52,331 bases of DNA from an uncultured bacterium (GCA_948467735.1 CAOKFN010000032.1:1-52331), one strand, 5' to 3'; positions 25,840-34,705 are shown, counted from the first letter of the stretch. Numbers and translations: made by a program. Notes: generated from the sequence alone by a model not told the origin.

Positions 25840-27216
25840 CTATTGTCTGCTGTCTTCCTCGTAATTCAAAAATTCAAATTCAAACTCGTCTTCTTCGTCT
25901 GCCATGAAATTCTTAGACTGCCATTGCTGATCCCCTTTTCGCTGTGATTTCTGTGGCTCCTCTTGGGAAGCAGGTCTGGCGCCCTGTGGTGCTCCTGCAG
26001 GTCTCTGGCTTTGCGGCGCTCCTGCGGGACGCTGGCCCTGCGGCGTTCCCATCGGTCTCTGACCCTGCGGCGCTCCTGCGGGACGCTGGCCCTGCGGAGC
26101 TCCTGCGGGACGCTGGCCCTGCGGAGCTCCCATCGGTCTCTGACCCTGCGGCGCTCCTGCGGGACGCTGGCCCTGTGATGCTCCCATCGGTCTCTGACCC
26201 TGCGGAGCTCCTGCGGGACGCTGGCCCTGTGATGCCCCCATCGGTCTCTGACCCTGCGGCGCTCCTGCGGGACGCTGGCCCTGCGGCGCTCCCATCGGTC
26301 TCTGGCCCTGTGATGCTCCCGCAGGTCTTCTGTCCGCTTCCGACGACCGAAGAGGCTGGACGGAGCCTGACGGCCTCTGTCCCTGCGATGCCGCTCTTGT
26401 CCCCGCAGGCTTTGCGCCTGTGGACCTTGCCTGCGAATTATCCGCCGCCGTATGCGTTATCCTCTGGCCTGCGCCCTGATTCGCCGCTTTCTTCTTTCTG
26501 AGCGTATCATTCTCCACCTCGCTGAAATAAGCGGCGTCCATCATATCTTTAATTTTAAATACCAAAAATGCAATGCCTGCAACCGCTGCAACCAGCAGAA
26601 AAACCAAAACAATAATAATAATTTTCTGATTTTTTTCCGACTCCGTAAGCTGCTTACACATCTCCCCATAAGTATTTACCGCCGCAAGCGAATCCAGAAG
26701 CGTTTTCACCGTATACCCCTGATTTGTTTCCGTATCATACAGATACCAGTCCCCGTCCTGCATAATGGTATCATAGGGTTTGCTTGGAATCACAGGTTCG
26801 GGCGTAGGCTCCACCGGCGGTTCGGGCGGCTCCGTGGGCACAGGCGCTTCCGTGGGCTGAGGTTCCCCTCCTGTCTGGCCGCCTTCCGGCGGCGTGGAGC
26901 CATCCGTGATCGTAATCAGGTTGGAACGAATATACCCCGACGTATTGTCCACCCTTACCTCATACCATACATATCCGTCGTCCCCCTGCACCTTACTGAT
27001 AACCGTAACTGCTTTATCCTTCTGGGCGCTGCCGACGGCCTCGCTGCTGGTGCTTGGTTCCTTACGAATCTTGGCTCCTGTCTTGGCGATTACCTTGCCT
27101 TGGCTCTCCGCATGACTTTCAACCGCCCAAAACAGCCCAAACATTACCGCCAGCATCAAAGCAAGCGCTCCCAGCCAAAACCTTCCCCTCAGTTCTCTTA
27201 TTGTGTCTTTTCTCAT
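25840..27216 (-). CDS. Membrane-anchored bacterial SH3 protein with repetitive cytoplasmic tail
   Basis: 458 residues; ATG 27216 behind GGAGAAG. An N-terminal membrane/signal helix (about 14-35) is followed by an SH3b domain (about 40-105; AKTGAKIRKEPS and VRVDNTSGYIRSN). Next is a Pro/Glu-rich linker (about 110-145), a second membrane helix (about 200-222, IIIIVLVFLLVAAVAGIAFL) and a tail with about 14 copies of a 9-residue Gly-Ala-Pro-Gln-Gly-Gln-Arg-Pro repeat, ending in an acidic stretch. The SH3b part probably faces the wall and the tail the cytoplasm. It is last in the pur-containing gene run. Function unknown. Confidence 0.85.
   Translation of the reverse strand: MRKDTIRELRGRFWLGALALMLAVMFGLFWAVESHAESQGKVIAKTGAKIRKEPSTSSEAVGSAQKDKAVTVISKVQGDDGYVWYEVRVDNTSGYIRSNLITITDGSTPPEGGQTGGEPQPTEAPVPTEPPEPPVEPTPEPVIPSKPYDTIMQDGDWYLYDTETNQGYTVKTLLDSLAAVNTYGEMCKQLTESEKNQKIIIIVLVFLLVAAVAGIAFLVFKIKDMMDAAYFSEVENDTLRKKKAANQGAGQRITHTAADNSQARSTGAKPAGTRAASQGQRPSGSVQPLRSSEADRRPAGASQGQRPMGAPQGQRPAGAPQGQRPMGASQGQRPAGAPQGQRPMGASQGQRPAGAPQGQRPMGAPQGQRPAGAPQGQRPAGAPQGQRPMGTPQGQRPAGAPQSQRPAGAPQGARPASQEEPQKSQRKGDQQWQSKNFMADEEDEFEFEFLNYEEDSRQ
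25975..26335 (-). repeat. 27-bp tandem repeats in the SH3-protein gene
   Basis: About 13 units coding GAPQGQRPA or GASQGQRPM alternate with near-perfect DNA identity. Expansion and contraction by slippage is likely. Confidence 0.9.
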
Positions 27217-27245
27217 TGTTTCTTCTCCGCTTTCTGTTCTTCACT

Positions 27246-27704
27246 TCAATTCTCGCGTTTAAACCGTTTCTGGCCTTCGCTGGCCTTCTGTTCCATTCCA
27301 AAGCCATGCTCGTTTTTATGCAGCATCTCTCTCTGCTTTGCCTCCAGATTGCGATGCACCTTAATCTCACATTCCGGACAGTACTGTCCGGAGCGTATCG
27401 ATTTGCCGCATATCTCACAGCGCAGAAACGTTTTGGAGCCTTCCGCCACTTCAATTCTTCCGTCCTTTAAAAGCCTCCTGATGGTACGCTGGGATACTCC
27501 TACCGCCTCTTCTATCTGAGCTGCCGTAGCGCCTCTGTGTTCCTCAATATAACACCTAACCTTGCCGTAATCATCATAATCCACGGCGTTACAGTCCTCG
27601 CACTGATATTCGCCCACTCCCTTGAATATCATAACGCCCCCGCACATTTTACACACACGCGGAATATTATACAATTCCAACGAGCTTAAGTTTCCCCTTT
27701 CCAC
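27246..27704 (-). CDS. Zinc-ribbon/helix-turn-helix protein (YvyF/TIGR03826-like)
   Basis: 152 residues from GTG 27704, chosen because GGGGAGG lies seven bases before it and because it clears the purD stop at 27724; longer readings run back into purD. CKMCGG and CEDC form a first zinc knuckle. A short helix-turn-helix (ATAAQIEEAVGVSQRTIRRL) is followed by CEICGK and CPEC. The plan resembles the flagellar-operon protein YvyF, but no flagellar genes are near. It probably binds DNA or RNA. It is transcribed with purD and the SH3 protein gene. Confidence 0.75.
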   Translation of the reverse strand: MERGNLSSLELYNIPRVCKMCGGVMIFKGVGEYQCEDCNAVDYDDYGKVRCYIEEHRGATAAQIEEAVGVSQRTIRRLLKDGRIEVAEGSKTFLRCEICGKSIRSGQYCPECEIKVHRNLEAKQREMLHKNEHGFGMEQKASEGQKRFKREN

Positions 27705-27723
27705 ATCGATACCTCCCCGCATA

Positions 27724-29016
27724 TTATTCGGCCAAGACATCTTCCACCGACTTGGCAATATCATGACGCATGTACTTGTTTGCAAAGTTGACCCACTCCG
27801 CCGCCTCATATGCCTTGGCCCGGGCCTCCTTCAATGTCCTGCCTCTGGCGGTCACTCCAAGCACTCGCCCTCCGTTAGTCACAATACGTCCCTTGTCGTC
27901 GAATTTACTGCCCGCATGGAAGCAGTAATAATCGCTCCTGCCCTCAAATTTTTCAAGTCCCGTAATCTCAAATCCCTTTTCATACGACACGGGATATCCT
28001 TCCGAAGCAAGCACTACGCAGACCGCGGCGTCTTCCTCGAAAACCAAATCCACCTGGTCCAGAGTCCCGTCAATACAGGCATCCACCACATCCATGATAT
28101 CGTTTTTCATTCTACAGAGCACCACCTGCGCTTCCGGATCCCCAAGTCTGGCATTATATTCCAAAACCTTTGGCCCCTCCGCCGTCAGCATCAGGCCAAA
28201 GAAAATAACCCCTTTAAATTCCCTGCCTTCCGCCGCCATGGCGTCCACCGTAGGCTGATAAATATACTTTCTACAGAATTCATCCACTTCCTTCGTATAA
28301 AAAGGACTGGGTGAAAAATTGCCCATGCCGCCCGTATTCAACCCTTCATCCCCGTCTTTGGCCCGTTTGTGATCCTGCGCGGAAGTCATGGGCTTGATCG
28401 TCTTCCCATCCACGAAAGCCAGCACGGAGACCTCCCTGCCGGTCATAAATTCCTCTATCACCAGCTTATCCCCCGCGCTGCCAAAATGCTTATCCTGCAT
28501 AATTTCCTTGACCCCGGCCTTCGCCTCCTCCAAGGTATTGCAGATCAGCACGCCCTTCCCCAGAGCCAGCCCGTCGGCCTTCAGCACAATGGGCATTTTG
28601 GCATGTTCCAGATAGGCAAGCGCCTTCTCGGAGCTGTCGAATATCTCATACTCCGCGGTGGGAATATGATATTTTTTCATCAAATCCTTGGAAAAAGCCT
28701 TGCTGGCCTCCAGAATCGCCGCCCTTTTCTTGGGCCCGAATACCCGAAAGCCCTCCGCCTCCAATAAATCCACCAGTCCCCCGGCCAAGGGATCATCCGG
28801 CGCCACAAATACCATATCCACGGCTTTTTCTTTTGCATATGCAATGATTTTGTCAAATTCCATCACGCCTATGGAGGGGTCGCATTCCGCAATCTGGGCA
28901 ATTCCCGCATTGCCCGGAACACAGTAAAGCGCGTCCACCCTGCTGCTCTTTTTCATGCTGACCGCAACGGCATGCTCGCGCCCGCCTCCGCCTACAATTA
29001 AAACCTTCATGCACAT
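27724..29016 (-). CDS. purD: Phosphoribosylamine-glycine ligase
   Basis: 430 residues of ATP-grasp enzyme joining glycine to phosphoribosylamine in purine synthesis. The N-terminus KVLIVGGGGREHA, GLALGKGV, TGGMGNFSPSP and LEYNARLGDPE are all family motifs. The start could be ATG 29016 or the second ATG two codons on (29010); AGGAAGG favours the first. It is the last pur gene here. A 64-residue membrane protein gene separates it from purN. Confidence 0.95.
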   Translation of the reverse strand: MCMKVLIVGGGGREHAVAVSMKKSSRVDALYCVPGNAGIAQIAECDPSIGVMEFDKIIAYAKEKAVDMVFVAPDDPLAGGLVDLLEAEGFRVFGPKKRAAILEASKAFSKDLMKKYHIPTAEYEIFDSSEKALAYLEHAKMPIVLKADGLALGKGVLICNTLEEAKAGVKEIMQDKHFGSAGDKLVIEEFMTGREVSVLAFVDGKTIKPMTSAQDHKRAKDGDEGLNTGGMGNFSPSPFYTKEVDEFCRKYIYQPTVDAMAAEGREFKGVIFFGLMLTAEGPKVLEYNARLGDPEAQVVLCRMKNDIMDVVDACIDGTLDQVDLVFEEDAAVCVVLASEGYPVSYEKGFEITGLEKFEGRSDYYCFHAGSKFDDKGRIVTNGGRVLGVTARGRTLKEARAKAYEAAEWVNFANKYMRHDIAKSVEDVLAE

Positions 29017-29167
29017 ACCACCCTTCCTGATTTCCGTATCAAAGATAATACCTTATGTATTGTTCCCAATTCACTTTCATGTTCCCGACGTCTCTAAATC
29101 CAAGGCCTGTGAATATTTATAAGCTTTTACCCCGCAGGATTTATGGATTACCTCCGAAGACCAAAAT

Positions 29168-29362
29168 TCACTGCGGCTTATTCTTCATTTTTTTAACTGT
29201 TGTATATCCCGCTATCGGCAATGCAGCCAAATCAATTAGTCCGACAATCCGTGTAAGAAAGTCCGGCAGATTAATACTCAAAAGATTCCCGCCTGCAAGA
29301 ATCATGGTACATATTCCTATACAGATTAAACTAAATGCCCAAAAATAATTAACTGTCTTCAT
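29168..29362 (-). CDS. Small two-helix membrane protein (64 aa)
   Basis: ATG 29362 lies six bases after GGAGGAG. Helix 1 is about 8-30 (FWAFSLICIGICTMILAGG) and helix 2 about 38-58, followed by a basic end (KKMKNKPQ). It lies between purN and purD on the same strand, with hairpins around 29379-29400. It has no known function. Confidence 0.65.
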   Translation of the reverse strand: MKTVNYFWAFSLICIGICTMILAGGNLLSINLPDFLTRIVGLIDLAALPIAGYTTVKKMKNKPQ

Positions 29363-29457
29363 ACTCTCCTCCAAATCCCGGTCTGCCGGCGCAGACCGCT
29401 CGCACGCGCTCCGTTCTTTTGCTCCTATCTCAGCTTGAAAGGCGGCGGCTTATCCCT

Positions 29458-30090
29458 TTACCTGACGTCTGTCCGCACCACTTTATTATCCTTAACCTGA
29501 ATTCTGCCATTTGCTATATCGTCAATGGCCTTGGGAAGCAGAAGCCACTCCGCCTGTTCCATCACGCGGCGCTGAAGGATTTCCGGCGTATCCTGATCTT
29601 CCACCTCCACCGCCTTCTGGGCAATAATCGGCCCTTCGTCCATGCCCTCATTGACAAAATGCACCGTGGCCCCCGTCACCTTCACGCCCCGCTCCAGCAC
29701 CTTTTCATGCACCTTCAATCCATAATATCCCACCCCGCAGAAGGAGGGAATCAGGGACGGATGAATATTCACGATCCGATTGCTGAATTTTTCCACCATC
29801 CGGGGCGGAATCCTCACCAAAAAGCCCGCCAGCACAATCAAATCCGGCGCCAGCTCGCACATTTTTTCAGTGAACGCCTCATTGTAGGCCTCCCTGTCGG
29901 GGTACTGCTTGGGCGACATCAAAATTCCCGGAATCTTCCTCCTTTTCGCTCTCTCCAGCGCCTTTGCCTTGGCGTTATTGCTGACGACGGCAAGAATTTC
30001 CGTATTGGTAATCGCTCCGGCCTCCATGGCGTCCAAAATTGCCTGTAGATTTGTGCCCCCTCCGGACACGCACACCACAATCTTTAGCAT
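29458..30090 (-). CDS. purN: Phosphoribosylglycinamide formyltransferase
   Basis: 210 residues. It transfers the formyl group from 10-formyl-THF to GAR. The catalytic residues N108, H110 (VNIHPSLIPSF) and D151 (EGMDEGPII) are present. The N-terminal CVSGGGTNLQA phosphate loop is normal. AAAGGAG precedes ATG 30090. It starts 23 bases after purM. Confidence 0.96.
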   Translation of the reverse strand: MLKIVVCVSGGGTNLQAILDAMEAGAITNTEILAVVSNNAKAKALERAKRRKIPGILMSPKQYPDREAYNEAFTEKMCELAPDLIVLAGFLVRIPPRMVEKFSNRIVNIHPSLIPSFCGVGYYGLKVHEKVLERGVKVTGATVHFVNEGMDEGPIIAQKAVEVEDQDTPEILQRRVMEQAEWLLLPKAIDDIANGRIQVKDNKVVRTDVR

Positions 30091-30113
30091 AGCGCAGCTC
30101 CTTTTTCACATCA

Positions 30114-31172
30114 TTAATTGGTCAATTCTGAATCTCCGTGCAGCAGCAGGACGCCTTTTTCTCCTTGGATCCCGTCTTCACACCGGCCCACCTGATATGG
30201 CGTCTCCCCGGCTTTTCTGAGCGCTTCCATGGTCTTCTCCACATCGGCGGGCGCGACGGCCAGCACCATGCCAAGGCCCATATTATAAGTATTATACATC
30301 ATTTTTTCTTCAATGTCCCCTGTCTTTTGCAGCAGTTTGAATATAGCGGGAACCTCATAGCTGTCCAGATTCACCTTGGCCAGAATGCCCTCCGGAAGCA
30401 TTCTGGGAATATTCTCATAAAAGCCGCCCCCCGTAATATGGCTGCAGCCCTTGATTCTTACCCCCGCCTCCTTGACAGCCTTCAAGGCCTTGACATATAT
30501 CCTTGTAGGTTTTAACAGCGCCTCCCCCAGAGTGGTTCCCAATTCCTCATAATAAGCATTCAGGCCCTCCTTCGTCATGTCGAAAACCTTCCTCACCAGA
30601 GAGAAGCCGTTGGAATGCACGCCGGAAGAAGCAATGCCGATCAGCACGTCCCCGGCCTTGATATCCTGCCCTGTGATCAAATCCTTTTCATCCGCAATCC
30701 CCACCGCAAAGCCTGCCAGATCGTACTCCTCCTCCGGCATCAGCCCTGGGTGCTCCGCCGTCTCGCCGCCTATCAGCGCCGCCCCGGCCTGTCCGCAGCC
30801 CTCGGCGACCCCTTTGACAATGGCCGCGATTTTTTCGGGATAATTCCTGCCGCATGCTATGTAATCAAGGAAAAACAAAGGCTCTCCCCCCGCGCAGGCA
30901 ACGTCGTTCACGCACATGGCGACGCAGTCGATTCCCACCGTATCATGTTTATCCAAAAGAAAGGCCAGCTTCAGCTTTGTCCCCACCCCGTCCGTACCTG
31001 ACAGCAGTATGGGCTTTTCCATGCTCTGAAAGCCCTTCATGGAAAAAGCGCCGGAAAAACCTCCGATGCCCCCCAATACCTCCGGGCGCATGGTGGTCTT
31101 CACATATTTCTTCATCAATTCCACCGACTGGTATCCTGCTTCAATATCCACTCCCGCATGTTTGTAATCCAT
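30114..31172 (-). CDS. purM: Phosphoribosylformylglycinamidine cyclo-ligase
   Basis: 352 residues, the family length. It makes AIR from FGAM with ATP. The N-terminus DYKHAGVDIEAGY, LLSGTDGVGTKLKLAF, and GIASSGVHSNGFSLVRK are standard. GGGGAGG precedes ATG 31172. It lies between purE and purN. The 67-base gap from purE holds a GCCCGCC/GGCGGGC hairpin. Confidence 0.96.
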   Translation of the reverse strand: MDYKHAGVDIEAGYQSVELMKKYVKTTMRPEVLGGIGGFSGAFSMKGFQSMEKPILLSGTDGVGTKLKLAFLLDKHDTVGIDCVAMCVNDVACAGGEPLFFLDYIACGRNYPEKIAAIVKGVAEGCGQAGAALIGGETAEHPGLMPEEEYDLAGFAVGIADEKDLITGQDIKAGDVLIGIASSGVHSNGFSLVRKVFDMTKEGLNAYYEELGTTLGEALLKPTRIYVKALKAVKEAGVRIKGCSHITGGGFYENIPRMLPEGILAKVNLDSYEVPAIFKLLQKTGDIEEKMMYNTYNMGLGMVLAVAPADVEKTMEALRKAGETPYQVGRCEDGIQGEKGVLLLHGDSELTN

Positions 31173-31239
31173 TTATCCGCCTCCCCTGCCCGCCTGCGGC
31201 GGGCGTCAATCCAATCGTTTATGATAATGTTATCTTTCT

Positions 31240-31779
31240 TTACTTTTCCATATAAGCCTGATATCCCGCTTCCTGAAGTTTGGCATTTTTTGCCTCCACC
31301 TGCTCCTTCAATTTCTCGCTGTAAGCCTTCAGCCGCGCCAAAAGCTCCCCGTCGGAAACGGCCAGAATCTTTGCCGCCAAAAGCCCCGCGTTGACGCCGC
31401 CGTTGATGGCCACCGTGGCAACCGGTATCCCCGAAGGCATCTGCACGATGGAATAGAGAGAATCACGTCCGCCCAGCGAAGTAGTATGCATGGGAATTCC
31501 GATGACCGGCATGGGAAAAATAGCGGCGCACATCCCCGGCAGATGCGCGGCCATGCCGGCTCCCGCTATAATTACTTTAAAGCCTTTTTCCTCCGCCGTT
31601 TTGGCATATTCAAAAAACACATCCGGTTCCCTGTGGGCGCTGATAATCGCCATCTCGTAAGAAACGCCCAGCGTTTCCAGAACATCCGCCGCTTTTGCCA
31701 TCACCGGCATATCCGAATCACTGCCCATCACAATGCCCACACGGGGAATTCCGCTCTTCACTTCATCACTCTTTGCCAT
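31240..31779 (-). CDS. purE: N5-carboxyaminoimidazole ribonucleotide mutase
   Basis: 179 residues. GSDSDMPVM and SAHREPD are the class I PurE active-site motifs, and AGMAAHLPGM is also present. The last 15-20 residues are a helical extension. PurE is first in this pur run behind a long structured leader. No purK, purC, purF, purL or purH is in the window. Confidence 0.96.
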   Translation of the reverse strand: MAKSDEVKSGIPRVGIVMGSDSDMPVMAKAADVLETLGVSYEMAIISAHREPDVFFEYAKTAEEKGFKVIIAGAGMAAHLPGMCAAIFPMPVIGIPMHTTSLGGRDSLYSIVQMPSGIPVATVAINGGVNAGLLAAKILAVSDGELLARLKAYSEKLKEQVEAKNAKLQEAGYQAYMEK

Positions 31780-31795
31780 AGTTCCTCCTAATTAA

Positions 31796-31900
31796 AGTTC
31801 CGTCTCTGCGCTTCTGCGCCCCTAGGGGGAAGGGAAATTCATCTGATAGGTCACAGCTGAATTTCCCTTCCGGGCGCTTCCGCTCCGAGACTGTTTTTTA
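31796..31900. repeat. Dispersed palindromic element, copy B (purE leader)
   Basis: The same outer ends as copy A at 21638-21742 (AGTTCCGTCTC and CGAGACTGTTTTT), but a different core: 13-bp perfect arms at 31829-31841 and 31858-31870. It lies between promoter and purE start, so it is transcribed into the leader. Confidence 0.65.
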
Positions 31901-31955
31901 TATTCCAGTTCCCGCAGGCGGGAACTTATTCCGTTCTCTGCGCTTCTGCGCCCCT
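31803..31955. repeat. 21-bp direct repeat in the purE leader
   Basis: The bases at 31803-31823 and 31935-31955 are identical over 21 positions (both begin TCTCTGCGCTTCTGCG). One copy is part of the palindromic element; the other is a fragment of a second. Confidence 0.8.
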
Positions 31956-31971
31956 GCTTCCTCTTACATAC

Positions 31972-32000
31972 AGTTTAACGGAATATACGTTTGTATGCAA
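31972..32000 (-). promoter_or_regulatory. Promoter of the purE operon
   Basis: On the minus strand TTGCAT (32000-31995), 17 bases, TAAACT (31977-31972). It implies a leader of about 185 bases before purE. No purine riboswitch or PurBox pair could be recognised. Confidence 0.55.
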
Positions 32001-32003
32001 CTA

Positions 32004-34142
32004 CTATTTTTCAAAAGCCTTATTTAATTCCTCGCAGCCTGCCAGCACGAACCTTCCGTCTTTGATGATCACCGTGCGGCTGCCGTCCTTTCCGACTGCC
32101 GTTAGCTCTCCCAGCTCGTCGTAGGGGATGGTAATATCCGTGTGGCAGTCAAAATATGCCTCGGAAGGTTTTGTCCCCCTGAGCTTCGACAATTCGTTCG
32201 ATCTGGCGGCAATCTCCTTCCCGTCCGGATTGTAAACCGCAATATCCTCCACATGGGCATAGCAGGTATCTCCCACCGCAAAATGCGGCCCCATTTTCTC
32301 CGCAATCAGAATCGGCAGCTTTGCCTCCACTCCCAGACGTTTTGCCGCTGCATAGGCGGTGGTATTGGTGCCGATGGCAAACTCTCCCATGGGAAGCGTA
32401 TTATGACGGCAGAGAATATTTTCCCAAATAAATTTCCGGTTCTCCTCCTCCGTCTCGAAATTTGCACAGGAATATTCCTGCACCATACCGTTTTTAAAGG
32501 TAATGCTCAAATCCCGATACTCCAGACCGTTCAAAAATACCCGGCTCACATGCAGCACGCCGTCCGTCCCCTCCAGAACGGGCGAAGTAAATACTTCCCC
32601 CACAGGAATGTTGACATCCGCGACGCAGTTTTCAAAAATCGTCTCTTTCCCGGGATCGGACAGCTTATAGAGGTTGATTCTCAAATCCGTCCGGTTGCCG
32701 TTACATCCCTTTACCTCGCAGGTATCCGCCTTGTCCAGCGCGTCTATCAACGTCTGCTGTATCCTGCGGTACAGCATGTAATCCAGTGTATTGATGCGGA
32801 TTGTCTCATGAAAAAGTTCCCGGAACACCGGCCCGATTTCCGGAACGGGAAACGCAATGATGGTAAAGCTTCTCTCCTCCTCCGGAATATACTTTCTCTG
32901 CAGCTCCCCCGCCGCGGCGCGGTATTCCACCCACATGCGATTCTGCTCCGGACTCAGCTGCAGGGCTTCCTTTTTAGGCGTTGGCTTAAAATCCTCTTCT
33001 CCGAAAGACGCCGCCACCGCAGGACCCGCATATCCCCTTGCCCAAGCCTTGTATTTCTCATACGCGGCGCGCGCGGCTTCCAGCTTTCGGTTCAAATAAT
33101 TTTTATCCAGAAAAAGCGCCTTATCATCCTTATGATCATACTCAAACTGCCTGTTGGGATTACCGCCGGCATAACCGCTTCTGCCAAGCCCCCTGCCCTC
33201 CAAAACGCTGTATGCCGTCCGAAGCGCCAAGGTTTTCAGTCCCATTTTCTCAAAATTTTCCACGGCCCGCCGCATCATACGCTCAATTCCGATTTTATAG
33301 TATAGGGCGGCGGTCCGCTTTTTGGACAAATCCTTCCCCGTTACCTCGAACCCGATGCGATACCCTTCCGTATAAGTATCGGCCATGGCGGCAATGGTTT
33401 CTTCGGGAAGCCCCGCCATAAATTCCGCCATCTTTCGTTCGCTGTCGCCGATATATTCTCCATAGCCATATAAATAACGCGGATTCGTCAAATCGCTGTC
33501 CATAATCCGTTCTATGGCAAAGCAGTCCTCCGGACATACCTGACTCTTGATCCTCCGTTCCTCGGCCACATCGGCATAATCACTGACAAACCAATACAGT
33601 ATCCTGCGAATTTCCTCGCCGGAAGGCAGCCGCCCATCCTGATCAAGACTGCAGCCAAACGCCGTATATATCTCCACAAACAGTTCCATGCGGATTACCA
33701 CATCCTCCAGCCTTCCCTCATAGACAAAGCCGATCAGACTCCTCAGCTCCGTATACAGAAAAGACAGCTTCGCTCCCAGCTCCGCCCCCAGCTTCCGCAC
33801 CGCAAACGCCGGATTACCATAGCTTTCCTCATAATGCTCCGGAAGAATATCCGCGTATAACGCCCGATTCCTTCGCTCCAATTCCTCCAAAGACGCCGTT
33901 TTCAGCCCTCCTCCTGCAATGAAGCCCAGCGTATCGTCCATCATCAGCAGGAAATCGGCGCAAAAGTAAAAAAAGGCTTCCAGCTGCGCATTTCCGAGAT
34001 GCTCCTCCGGAATCTGCCGGATTCTTTCTATCACAAGGTTATAGCGCTCTTTCAGAATATCTAAAGAATCATTTTCTTCCATGACCAATCTCTCCTCCAT
34101 GGAACCTGCCTCTCCCATAGAAAGTCTCTGCTCTTCTTCCAT
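32004..34142 (-). CDS. M29-type aminopeptidase with long N-terminal extension
   Basis: 712 residues from ATG 34142, or 692 from ATG 34082, which has a better GGAGGAG site. The C-terminal 330 residues look like thermophilic M29 metallo-aminopeptidases: GNRTDLRINLY, PVGEVFTSP, HNTLPMGEFAIGTNT and GPHFAVGDTC hold the usual Glu, His and Asp metal ligands. M29 enzymes are normally about 370-410 residues. Here the first 370 residues form a helical domain of unknown role. It probably trims peptides in the cytoplasm. It is the last of the run pyrE, two small membrane genes, and this gene. Confidence 0.8.
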   Translation of the reverse strand: MEEEQRLSMGEAGSMEERLVMEENDSLDILKERYNLVIERIRQIPEEHLGNAQLEAFFYFCADFLLMMDDTLGFIAGGGLKTASLEELERRNRALYADILPEHYEESYGNPAFAVRKLGAELGAKLSFLYTELRSLIGFVYEGRLEDVVIRMELFVEIYTAFGCSLDQDGRLPSGEEIRRILYWFVSDYADVAEERRIKSQVCPEDCFAIERIMDSDLTNPRYLYGYGEYIGDSERKMAEFMAGLPEETIAAMADTYTEGYRIGFEVTGKDLSKKRTAALYYKIGIERMMRRAVENFEKMGLKTLALRTAYSVLEGRGLGRSGYAGGNPNRQFEYDHKDDKALFLDKNYLNRKLEAARAAYEKYKAWARGYAGPAVAASFGEEDFKPTPKKEALQLSPEQNRMWVEYRAAAGELQRKYIPEEERSFTIIAFPVPEIGPVFRELFHETIRINTLDYMLYRRIQQTLIDALDKADTCEVKGCNGNRTDLRINLYKLSDPGKETIFENCVADVNIPVGEVFTSPVLEGTDGVLHVSRVFLNGLEYRDLSITFKNGMVQEYSCANFETEEENRKFIWENILCRHNTLPMGEFAIGTNTTAYAAAKRLGVEAKLPILIAEKMGPHFAVGDTCYAHVEDIAVYNPDGKEIAARSNELSKLRGTKPSEAYFDCHTDITIPYDELGELTAVGKDGSRTVIIKDGRFVLAGCEELNKAFEK

Positions 34143-34145
34143 TTC

Positions 34146-34457
34146 CTAACTCACTCCCATATACACAATCAGCCCAAGACTGCCAAGAATCGCCAGATTT
34201 AACACAATTCCCGCCACGGGAAAAAATTTATAGTAATTCTTGTCATACACTGTTACAACGCCAAGAATCAGGCCTATCAGTGAATAAATCCCTGAGAGCA
34301 GTCCCACTACCCCATATTTGACGACGCTTTCCCCTTCACTTAAATAGGTCTGAAATACCGCGCCTCCCAGTGAAACCAAACTGATAAGTCCCAGAATCAC
34401 CCCCATCACGGCACGGTGCGAAGTCCTCTTATCCGTAAAGATATATCCTTTTCTCAT
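34146..34457 (-). CDS. Small membrane protein (DUF6142-like)
   Basis: 103 residues from ATG 34457, with GGGGA upstream; a TTG seven codons earlier is possible. RKGYIFTDKRTSHRAVMGVI then three to four membrane helices with a LLSGIYSLIGLILG segment, similar to the clostridial family DUF6142. The stop codon is three bases from the next gene's ATG 34142, suggesting translational coupling. No known function. Confidence 0.75.
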   Translation of the reverse strand: MRKGYIFTDKRTSHRAVMGVILGLISLVSLGGAVFQTYLSEGESVVKYGVVGLLSGIYSLIGLILGVVTVYDKNYYKFFPVAGIVLNLAILGSLGLIVYMGVS

Positions 34458-34508
34458 TCCGCGTGATCCCCATTGCAATTTCTTCCGGCTCCAAACAGTC
34501 CAAACTCT

Positions 34509-34536
34509 AAAAGGGCACTCCCCTCAGGAAATGCCC
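34509..34536 (-). terminator. Terminator after the 50 aa gene
   Basis: On the minus strand GGGCA and TGCCC pair with inner CC/GG pairs, followed by TTTT. It may partly stop transcription after the pyrE gene group. Confidence 0.65.
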
Positions 34537-34552
34537 GCCAATCGTTCCTCCG

Positions 34553-34705
34553 TCAAAATAAAATCTTGGATTTGCCCGCAATCAGTTTCGCTCCGGCGAC
34601 AATCAGCAGAATCCCTGTGACAATCCCCACAATCAGATGAATTACTCCTATGGCAATATTGGCGGCGCCCGCCCCCTTCATCAGCTTATATACCTTCTGT
34701 TCCAT
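34553..34705 (-). CDS. Very small hydrophobic membrane protein (50 aa)
   Basis: ATG 34705 follows GGAAGGGAG. Nearly the whole chain after residue 12 is hydrophobic and Gly-rich (IAIGVIHLIVGIVTGILL), ending AGKSKILF: one long or two short helices. It sits 61 bases after pyrE. Longer readings upstream overlap pyrE. No function known. Confidence 0.65.
   Translation of the reverse strand: MEQKVYKLMKGAGAANIAIGVIHLIVGIVTGILLIVAGAKLIAGKSKILF

Noticed and set aside
31780..32000. Purine riboswitch in the purE leader
   Set aside because: The conserved three-way-junction loops could not be found; the hairpins belong to dispersed repeats.
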